NCBI GenBank assembly: GCA_910587785.1
Contig: CAJUOA010000048.1
Span: 1 to 23,453, forward strand
Direction: 5' to 3'
Origin: an uncultured Oscillospiraceae bacterium
Lineage (GTDB): Bacteria; Bacillota; Clostridia; Oscillospirales; Oscillospiraceae
Length of the DNA: 23,453 nt
Below, piece after piece: positions 7,071-12,711 of this stretch. Within the stretch, counting starts at the first letter, position 1. Each line of letters opens with the position of its first letter. The translations under genes and the position numbers were made by a program. Below the pieces are notes generated by a model. The model saw only the letters and a list, made by a program, of their open reading frames with translations. It was not told the origin of the DNA and searched no databases.

Positions 7071-9182
7071 TCACTTCATCGCCCGCGCGCTCATGCGCTG
7101 GTCGATGATCTTCTCCCGGATGCTCTTGGGAATCTCCAGGTAGCTGTGGGGCTCCATGGTGTACTGTCCGCGGCCCTGGGTGCGGGAGCGCAGGTCCGTG
7201 GCATAGCCGAACATCTCGCCCAGGGGCACCAGGGCGTCCACCTGGACGGCGCCGGAGCGGTTCTCCTGGCCCTGGATCTGTCCGCGGCGGCTGTTGAGGT
7301 CGCCGATGACGTTGCCCAGGTACTCGTCGGGGACGATGACGCTGACCTTCATGATGGGCTCCATCAGGGTGGGGTCCGCCTTCTGGCAGGCCTCCTTGAA
7401 GGCCATGGAACCCGCGATCTTGAAGGCCATCTCGGAGGAGTCCACCTCGTGGTAGCTCCCGTCGTAGAGGGTGACCTTCACGTCCACCACCGGGTATCCG
7501 GCGAGAACGCCGGAGAGCATGGCGCCCTGGATGCCCGCGTCAACGGCGGGGATATACTCCTTGGGCACCGCGCCGCCCACGACTTCGTTGACGAACTCGT
7601 AGCCCTTGCCGGATTCGTTGGGCTCCACGCGGATCTTGACGTGACCATACTGGCCCTTGCCGCCGGACTGGCGGGCGTACTTGGTGTCCTGCTGGACGCT
7701 CTTTTTGATGGTCTCCTTGTAGGCCACCTGGGGCGCGCCCACGTTGGCCTCCACCTTGTACTCCCGGAGGAGGCGGTCGACGATGATCTCCAGGTGCAGC
7801 TCACCCATGCCGGCGATGATGGTCTGCCCGGTCTCCTCGTCGGTGTAGGTCTTGAAGGTGGGGTCCTCCTCGGCCAGCTTCATCAGGGCGATGCCCATCT
7901 TCTCCTGGCCTGCCTTGGTCTTGGGCTCGATGGCCACGCGGATGACCGGCTCGGGGAACTCCATGGACTCCAGAATGATGGGGTGCTTGTCATCGCAGAG
8001 GGTGTCGCCGGTGGTGGAGCTCTTCAGGCCGATGACACCGGCGATGTCGCCGGAGTACATGGTCTCGATGTCCTCCCGGTGGTTGGCGTGCATCTGCAAA
8101 ATGCGGCCGATGCGCTCCTTCTGTCCCTTAGTGGAGTTGAGCACGGAGGTGCCGGTGCTCAGGGTGCCGGAGTAGACCCGGACGAAGCTCAGGCGGCCTA
8201 CATAGGGGTCGGTCATGATCTTGAAGGCCAGGGCGGAGAAGGGGGCGTTGTCGTCGGAGGGGCGCTCCTCCTCCTCCTCGGTCTTGGGGTTCACGCCCGT
8301 GATGGGCGGGATGTCCAGGGGCGAGGGCATATAGTCCACGATGGCGTCCAGCAGGCGCTGGATGCCCTTGTTGCGGTAGGATGTGCCGCAGGTGACGGGG
8401 ATCATCTCCACCGCGCAGGTCGCCTGGCGGATGGCCTTGCGGATGCGGTCCTTGGGGATGTCCTGACCCTCCAGGTACATCTCCATGATCTCATCGTCGA
8501 ACATGCTGACGGCGTCCAGGAGCTTCTCGTGGTACTCGGCGGAGAGCTCCGCCATATCGGCGGGGATGTCCTCCTCGCTGATCTCCTTTCCCAGGTCATC
8601 GTGGTAGATATAGGCTTTCATCTCCACCAGGTCGATGATGCCGCGGAAATCCCCCTCCTTGCCAATGGGGAGCTGGATGGGCACGGCATTGCACTTGAGG
8701 CGATCATCGATCATGCGCAGCACGTTGTAGAAGTCCGCACCCATGATGTCCATCTTGTTGACGTAGATCATGCGGGGGACCTTGTAGTGGTCCGCCTGTC
8801 TCCAGACGGTCTCGGACTGGGGCTCAACGCCGCCCTTGGCGCACATGACGGTCACAGAGCCGTCCAGCACGCGCAGGGAGCGCTCCACCTCAACGGTGAA
8901 GTCTACGTGGCCCGGTGTGTCGATGATATTGATGCGGGTCTGGGGAAACTGATTGCGCATCCCCGACCAGTAGCAGGTGGTGGCGGCGGAGGTGATAGTG
9001 ATGCCCCGCTCCTGCTCCTGGGCCATCCAGTCCATGGTGGCGGTGCCCTCATGGGTCTCACCGATCTTATAGTTCACACCGGTATAATACAGGATGCGCT
9101 CGGTCGTGGTGGTCTTTCCTGCATCAATGTGAGCCATAATGCCGATATTCCTTGTGTTTTCCAGTGATACCTTTCTCGGCAT
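7071..9182 (-). CDS. fusA: Translation elongation factor EF-G
   Basis: A 703-aa ribosomal translocase. G1 AHIDAGKT is at 17-24, switch I RGITI at 59-63, G3 DTPGH at 88-92 and G4 NKMD at 142-145. The length and the C-terminal GYATDLRSRTQGRG segment match full-length EF-G. The start is ATG at 9182 with AGGAGGA upstream, 15 bp behind the rpsG stop. The G-domain segment MCAKGGVEPQSETVWRQAD is of the classical FusA type rather than the EF-G2 or TetM type. Confidence 0.98.
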   Translation of the reverse strand: MPRKVSLENTRNIGIMAHIDAGKTTTTERILYYTGVNYKIGETHEGTATMDWMAQEQERGITITSAATTCYWSGMRNQFPQTRINIIDTPGHVDFTVEVERSLRVLDGSVTVMCAKGGVEPQSETVWRQADHYKVPRMIYVNKMDIMGADFYNVLRMIDDRLKCNAVPIQLPIGKEGDFRGIIDLVEMKAYIYHDDLGKEISEEDIPADMAELSAEYHEKLLDAVSMFDDEIMEMYLEGQDIPKDRIRKAIRQATCAVEMIPVTCGTSYRNKGIQRLLDAIVDYMPSPLDIPPITGVNPKTEEEEERPSDDNAPFSALAFKIMTDPYVGRLSFVRVYSGTLSTGTSVLNSTKGQKERIGRILQMHANHREDIETMYSGDIAGVIGLKSSTTGDTLCDDKHPIILESMEFPEPVIRVAIEPKTKAGQEKMGIALMKLAEEDPTFKTYTDEETGQTIIAGMGELHLEIIVDRLLREYKVEANVGAPQVAYKETIKKSVQQDTKYARQSGGKGQYGHVKIRVEPNESGKGYEFVNEVVGGAVPKEYIPAVDAGIQGAMLSGVLAGYPVVDVKVTLYDGSYHEVDSSEMAFKIAGSMAFKEACQKADPTLMEPIMKVSVIVPDEYLGNVIGDLNSRRGQIQGQENRSGAVQVDALVPLGEMFGYATDLRSRTQGRGQYTMEPHSYLEIPKSIREKIIDQRMSARAMK

Positions 9183-9197
9183 ACTGCTCCTCCTAAC

Positions 9198-9668
9198 TTA
9201 CCAACGGAAATGGGCGAATGCCTTGTTGGATTCGGCCATCTTGTGGGTATCCTCCCGCTTTTTCACAGCGGAGCCGGTGTTGTTTGCCGCGTCCATGATC
9301 TCGTTGGCCAGACGCTCGGCCATGGTCCGCTCACTGCGGGAGCGGGAATAGCTGGTCAGCCAGCGGAGGCCCAGCGTCTGCCGCCGGGCGGGACGGACGT
9401 CCATGGGCACCTGGTAGGTGGCGCCGCCCACACGGCGGGCCTTGACCTCCAGGCTGGGCATGATGTTGTCCATAGCGGTGGTGAAGACCTCCAGGGGCTC
9501 CTTGCCGGTCTTCTCCTTGACCATATCGAAGGCGCCGTAGACCACCTTCTGAGCCACGCCCTTCTTGCCATCGAGCATGATGGAGTTGACGAGCTTCGTC
9601 ACCAGCACGCTGTTGTAGATGGGGTCGGGCAAAATCTCTCTTTTGGGAACGTTACCTCTTCTGGGCAC
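9198..9668 (-). CDS. rpsG: 30S ribosomal protein S7
   Basis: A 156-aa protein that nucleates the head of the 30S subunit by binding 16S rRNA. The PRRGNVPKRE start, RRVGGATYQVP core and AHFRW end are standard. I start it at GTG 9668, giving the usual length. An ATG six codons earlier (9686) belongs to the AAGGAGGG ribosome site itself and would add the unlikely MKEGSI. It lies 227 bp after rpsL, a wide gap for these genes, filled by the palindromic element at 9715-9809. Confidence 0.97.
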   Translation of the reverse strand: MPRRGNVPKREILPDPIYNSVLVTKLVNSIMLDGKKGVAQKVVYGAFDMVKEKTGKEPLEVFTTAMDNIMPSLEVKARRVGGATYQVPMDVRPARRQTLGLRWLTSYSRSRSERTMAERLANEIMDAANNTGSAVKKREDTHKMAESNKAFAHFRW

Positions 9669-9675
9669 AATGCTT

Positions 9676-9683
9676 CCCTCCTT
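9676..9683 (-). promoter_or_regulatory. RBS that sets the GTG start of rpsG
   Basis: AAGGAGGG on the minus strand, 7 nt before GTG at 9666-9668. It overlaps the false upstream ATG. Confidence 0.75.
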
Positions 9684-9714
9684 CATTAAAATTCTATGAA
9701 ATCATAGGTACTCA

Positions 9715-9809
9715 CCAAGGCGGCGCCCTGCGCCGGCTTGGGGGACCGGTCGTCTAGCCGCCATAGGCGGCGGTCCGCGAAGCGGAAAATGACGGTCCCG
9801 CTTCCTTGG
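9715..9809. repeat. REP/MITE-like palindromic element in the rpsL-rpsG spacer
   Basis: A 95-bp block bounded by CCAAGG and CCTTGG. Inside are GGACCG (9743-9748) paired with CGGTCC (9771-9776), GCCGCC-ATA-GGCGGC (9757-9771) and TCCGC-GAA-GCGGA (9774-9786). It has no coding potential I trust. It looks like a small mobile or dispersed hairpin element, but copy number cannot be judged from one window. Confidence 0.45.
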
Positions 9810-9895
9810 CGTCCGGCCTGCCAAAGAGGGCTCTCACAGTTTATCTGAATGAAAACTATGCTAACCTGGTCTGGCAAAGCTTCGTTTGCTCCAAG

Positions 9896-10312
9896 TTACT
9901 TGGACTTCGGGCGCTTTGCGCCGTACTTGGAGCGGGCCTGCATACGGCCTTGGACGCCCTGGGTGTCCAGCGTACCGCGGATGATGTGGTAACGGACGCC
10001 GGGCAGGTCCTTGACACGGCCGCCGCGGATCATGACCACGGAGTGCTCCTGGAGGGAGTGACCCACACCGGGGATATAGGCGGTGACCTCGTAGCCGTTG
10101 GTCAGGCGCACACGGGCGATCTTCCGCAGGGCGGAGTTGGGCTTCTTGGGGGTCTGGGTACGGACGGCGGTGCACACGCCCCGCTTCTGGGGGGAGGGCA
10201 GGTCGGTCTCCTTGTTCTTGAGGGTGTTGAGCCCGTACTGCATGGCCGGGGACTTGGACTTGTCCGTGCTCTGCTGACGGCCCTTGCGGACCAACTGGTT
10301 AAAAGTAGGCAT
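9896..10312 (-). CDS. rpsL: 30S ribosomal protein S12
   Basis: A 138-aa protein of the decoding centre. TPKKPNSALRK (54-64) and GGRVKDLPGVRYH (97-109) are intact, with the lysines at 56-57 and 101 that are changed in streptomycin-resistant mutants still wild type. The NTLKNKETDLPSPQKRG insert is the longer Firmicutes form. The start is ATG at 10312 with AAAGGAG upstream; the 14 extra residues of the longer ORF are not family-like. It is the second gene of the str-type operon. Confidence 0.97.
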   Translation of the reverse strand: MPTFNQLVRKGRQQSTDKSKSPAMQYGLNTLKNKETDLPSPQKRGVCTAVRTQTPKKPNSALRKIARVRLTNGYEVTAYIPGVGHSLQEHSVVMIRGGRVKDLPGVRYHIIRGTLDTQGVQGRMQARSKYGAKRPKSK

Positions 10313-10403
10313 AGTTTTCTCCTTTCTGAAAAGATGGCGGACTTCGCCGCTCAATATATTTTTTACAGGATATCGAAAAATATCCCGAAAAAACCAAACT
10401 CAT

Positions 10404-10655
10404 TCAAAATTTTTCCAGGAGCGCGATTACCGCCGCGCTCACCTGGATGCCCGCGGCCCGGCCCAGCTCCTCTTTGGTGTACTGGGTGACCACGGGGATG
10501 CTCTGCCGGAGGCACTGCTGTGCCAGGGGCGCGGTGAGGGCCGGGTCGGCGTCCAGGGCGAGGAAGACCTCCCTGGCCAAGCCGTCCCGGACGGCCCGGG
10601 CGCACTGGTTTGCGCCCACGACCTTCTTTCCGGAGCGCAGATGCTCGATGAGCAA
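10404..10655 (-). CDS. rplGB: L7Ae-family kink-turn RNA-binding protein (YbxF-like)
   Basis: An 83-aa protein of the L7Ae/L30e fold that binds kink-turn RNA and is usually found just before rpsL in Firmicutes. SGKKVVGANQCARAVRDG (8-25) is the family RNA-contact region, followed by LALDADPAL and the IPVVTQYTKEELGRAAG helix. The start is TTG at 10655, supported by AGGAGG 7 nt upstream. It is the first gene of the operon here. rpoBC, which often precede it, are absent; upstream is a promoter and then a divergent ferredoxin. Confidence 0.88.
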   Translation of the reverse strand: MLIEHLRSGKKVVGANQCARAVRDGLAREVFLALDADPALTAPLAQQCLRQSIPVVTQYTKEELGRAAGIQVSAAVIALLEKF

Positions 10656-10671
10656 ATCGATTCCTCCTGGA

Positions 10672-10701
10672 TGCGCGCCGAATTGCGCACAAAATCGCGC
10701 A
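10672..10701 (-). promoter_or_regulatory. Inverted repeat in the rplGB 5' leader
   Basis: TGCGCG (10672-10677) and CGCGCA (10696-10701) can pair in the roughly 60-nt leader between the promoter and the TTG start. I see no complete kink-turn consensus, so autoregulation is not claimed. Confidence 0.3.
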
Positions 10702-10723
10702 GGCTGGTGCCACGCAGTTTTTA

Positions 10724-10752
10724 ATTATAGCATGACCAAGGGCCCGCGTCAA
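10724..10752 (-). promoter_or_regulatory. Main promoter of the rplGB-rpsL-rpsG-fusA-tuf operon
   Basis: On the minus strand TTGACG (10747-10752) and a consensus TATAAT (10724-10729) are 17 bp apart. This shows the operon has its own start and does not need rpoBC read-through. Confidence 0.75.
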
Positions 10753-10802
10753 GAGGGTTTTTCCTGTTTTTTCTTCAATTCCCCGCTGAGAAAAAATTCC
10801 CC

Positions 10803-10830
10803 TTGCTTTTTTTGAACTTCATGTTACAAT
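10803..10830 (+). promoter_or_regulatory. Promoter of the ferredoxin gene
   Basis: TTGCTT (10803-10808) and TACAAT (10825-10830) have a 16-bp spacer. The predicted transcript starts about 25 bases ahead of the start codon. Confidence 0.55.
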
Positions 10831-10862
10831 AGGGGTACCATTCTGATAGGAGGTAATGCTTC

Positions 10863-11033
10863 ATGGCTCACAAGATCACCGACGCCTGCGTCAGCTGCGG
10901 CACCTGTGCCGAAAACTGCCCCGTGGACGCCATTTCCCAGGCCGACAGTCAGTATGTGATCGACGCTGACAAGTGTGTCGACTGCGGTGCCTGCGCCGCC
11001 AACTGCCCCGTGGAAGCCATCAAGGCTGAGTGA
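10863..11033 (+). CDS. 2[4Fe-4S] ferredoxin, clostridial type
   Basis: A 56-aa electron carrier, normal for the clostridial family. Two CxxCxxCxxxCP motifs are complete: C9, C12, C15, C19 and C38, C41, C44, C48, each followed by Pro. The start ATG at 10863 has AGGAGGT 8 nt upstream. It is monocistronic, with its own promoter and the terminator at 11052. It could serve CODH/ACS, hydrogenase or the activase encoded nearby, but nothing in the sequence ties it to one partner. Confidence 0.96.
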   Translation: MAHKITDACVSCGTCAENCPVDAISQADSQYVIDADKCVDCGACAANCPVEAIKAE

Positions 11034-11051
11034 TCCCTACATAGGGCGAAG

Positions 11052-11085
11052 GGCCCCCGTCCTCTCTGAGGATGGGGGCCTTTTT
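11052..11085 (+). terminator. Terminator of the ferredoxin gene
   Basis: A 13-bp stem with one G-T pair (11052-11064 with 11068-11080) and a 3-nt loop, then five T. The 214 bp after it (11086-11299) hold no gene or element I can support. Confidence 0.88.
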
Positions 11086-11299
11086 CGCCTTCCTGGCCTC
11101 TGTGCTCTACTTTAGGTCCGGATGCTCCGAAACCGCGCCCCGCGCCGGGCGGAGGAGCAGAAGGTCCGCCAATCTCCTGGCCTTGGCGAAGCCCTGCGGC
11201 TTGGGCCTGGGGACGCTCCTGGAGGGCGTGGAGCCCAGAGGCGGGCGATATCACTTTAAATCGGGAAATCGCGGCTCTCTGTTTTGGACAACATTCCTC

Positions 11300-11328
11300 T
11301 TGTCAAGGACGGTGGACGGGCCTATAAT
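11300..11328 (+). promoter_or_regulatory. Promoter of ilvE
   Basis: TTGTCA (11300-11305) and TATAAT (11323-11328) are 17 bp apart. The start would fall near 11335, giving a leader of about 70 nt. Confidence 0.75.
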
Positions 11329-11331
11329 AAA

Positions 11332-11375
11332 AGGGAACGTCCCTATCGTCAACAGACAGGCCATGTCTGACAGGG
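11332..11375 (+). promoter_or_regulatory. Structured ilvE leader with alternative hairpins
   Basis: AGGGA-ACG-TCCCT (11332-11344) forms one hairpin. Its right arm can instead pair with AGGG at 11372-11375, closing a longer hairpin that also contains AGACA (11354-11358) paired with TGTCT (11364-11368). The two folds exclude each other. There is no T-run, and it has none of the marks of a T-box. Confidence 0.3.
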
Positions 11376-11404
11376 AAAATTGGAAAACAAGGGAGCGAAA
11401 GACA

Positions 11405-12478
11405 ATGGATATCAAGATTACCCGCACCACCTCCCCCCGCCCCAAGCCCGCCGACCCCACCAAGCTGGGCTTCGGCACGGTATTCACCGACCACATGTTC
11501 ACCATGGACTACGACACGGAGCGCGGCTGGCACGACGCGGAAATCGTCCCCCTGGACGACCTCCGCATCCACCCCGGCGCCGCCGTGTTCCACTACGGCG
11601 CGGAGGTCTTTGAGGGCCTCAAGGCCTACCGCACCGAGGACGGCTCCGTCCAGCTCTTCCGCCCCATGGACAACATGCAGCGGATGCGGGACAGCGCCGA
11701 GCGCATCCAGCTGCCCGACTTTGACCCCGACTTCCTTTTGAGCGCCCTCCTCCAGCTGGTGGCGCTGGACCAGGAGTGGACCCCCGCCGTCCCCAGCGCC
11801 TCCCTCTATATCCGGCCCTTTGAGATCTGCACGGACATCGACCTGGGCCTCCACTCCATCGGCAAGGCGAAGATGCTCATCATCCTCTCCCCCGTGGGGA
11901 GCTACCTCTCCGGGGGGCTCAGGCCCGTCAGCATCCTCATTGAGGACCAGGACGTCCGGGCCGTCCGAGGCGGCACCGGCTACGCCAAGTGCGGCGGGAA
12001 CTACGCCGCCGCCAACCGCGCCGCCGCCAGGGCCGAGAAAAAGGGCTACAGTCAGGTTCTCTGGCTGGACGGCGTCCACCGCAAGTATATTGAGGAGGTG
12101 GGCGGCATGAACGTCATGTTCAAGATCGGCGGTAAGGTCGTCACCCCCGCCCTCACCGGCTCCGTGCTGCCCGGCATCACCCGCCGCTCCTGCATCCAGC
12201 TCCTCCGGGACAAGGGGCTGGAGGTGGAAGAGCGCCTCATCAGCGTCGACGAGGTCATGGACGCCCTCTCCAGCGGCGCTATGGAGGAAGCCTGGGGGTG
12301 CGGCACTGCCGCCGTCATCTCCCCCATCGGCTCCTTCGCCTACCAGGACAAGGCGTTCACCGTCAACGGCGAACAGATCGGCCCCTGCGCTCAGGAGCTC
12401 TACGACACCCTCACCGGCATCCAGTGGGGACGCCGGGAGGACCCCTATGGGTGGACCGTCAAGGTGCCCAAAAATTGA
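11405..12478 (+). CDS. ilvE: Branched-chain amino acid aminotransferase (class IV fold, BCAT group II)
   Basis: A 357-aa PLP enzyme that interconverts Leu, Ile and Val with their 2-oxo acids using glutamate/2-oxoglutarate. The PLP lysine is K195 in TGYAKCGGNYAA, with EEVGGMN at 230-236 and the GTAAVISPIG segment near the C terminus. Length and motifs match the long BCAT type rather than the shorter E. coli IlvE type. The start is ATG at 11405 with AAGGGAG upstream. The open frame extends much further 5' but that part crosses the promoter and is not coding. It stands alone, with its own promoter and terminator. Confidence 0.94.
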   Translation: MDIKITRTTSPRPKPADPTKLGFGTVFTDHMFTMDYDTERGWHDAEIVPLDDLRIHPGAAVFHYGAEVFEGLKAYRTEDGSVQLFRPMDNMQRMRDSAERIQLPDFDPDFLLSALLQLVALDQEWTPAVPSASLYIRPFEICTDIDLGLHSIGKAKMLIILSPVGSYLSGGLRPVSILIEDQDVRAVRGGTGYAKCGGNYAAANRAAARAEKKGYSQVLWLDGVHRKYIEEVGGMNVMFKIGGKVVTPALTGSVLPGITRRSCIQLLRDKGLEVEERLISVDEVMDALSSGAMEEAWGCGTAAVISPIGSFAYQDKAFTVNGEQIGPCAQELYDTLTGIQWGRREDPYGWTVKVPKN

Positions 12479-12490
12479 TACGCTTTGCGA

Positions 12491-12520
12491 AAGCACCGGG
12501 CCAAAAGCCCGGTGCTTTTT
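12491..12520 (+). terminator. Terminator of ilvE
   Basis: A perfect 11-bp stem (12491-12501 with 12507-12517), a CAAAA loop and a five-T tail. Confidence 0.9.
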
Positions 12521-12534
12521 GAGACGTTTGAATG

Positions 12535-12642
12535 TTGGGCTCTGCCCAAACCCACCAGGGCGTTGCCCTGGACCCAGCAGGGACTCCGTCCCTGCACCCT
12601 GCCAGGGGCTGAGCCCCTGGACCCGCACATCGCGCTTCGCGC
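12535..12642. repeat. Tandem array of five short hairpins joined by ACCC spacers
   Basis: Five perfect inverted repeats, each with a 3-nt loop: 12535-12549 (loop TCT), 12555-12571 (GTT), 12577-12595 (TCC), 12602-12620 (TGA) and 12632-12642 (TTC). The first four are separated by ACCC-containing spacers of 5-6 nt. It sits between two convergent terminators. The pattern fits a dispersed non-coding repeat family of GC-rich Clostridia rather than a gene. Confidence 0.7.
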
Positions 12643-12662
12643 CTAAGCTTGAAACTGCCTGC

Positions 12663-12699
12663 AAAAAAAGGAGCGCCGTCCTTCTTCGGACGGCGCTCC
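12663..12699 (-). terminator. Terminator of the acs operon
   Basis: A perfect 12-bp stem (12670-12681 with 12688-12699) with a 6-nt loop. On the minus strand it is followed by seven T. It lies 13 bp past the stop of the acsC-acsE fusion. Confidence 0.88.
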
Positions 12700-12711
12700 C
12701 CGCATTCAAGA

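Noticed and set aside
7071..9182. Very long open frames on the opposite strand of fusA, tuf, acsC-acsE and ilvE
   Set aside because: They are GC-driven shadow frames rich in His, Gly, Val and Leu with no family motifs or ribosome sites; the genes on the other strand explain the region completely.
9686..9877. A 63-aa minus-strand frame in the rpsL-rpsG spacer
   Set aside because: It runs through the hairpins of the palindromic element and has no good ribosome site; its apparent motifs come from the inverted repeats.
10672..10701. A kink-turn in the rplGB leader for autoregulation by the L7Ae-like protein
   Set aside because: An inverted repeat exists, but the tandem G-A/A-G pairs and 3-nt bulge of a kink-turn are not visible.
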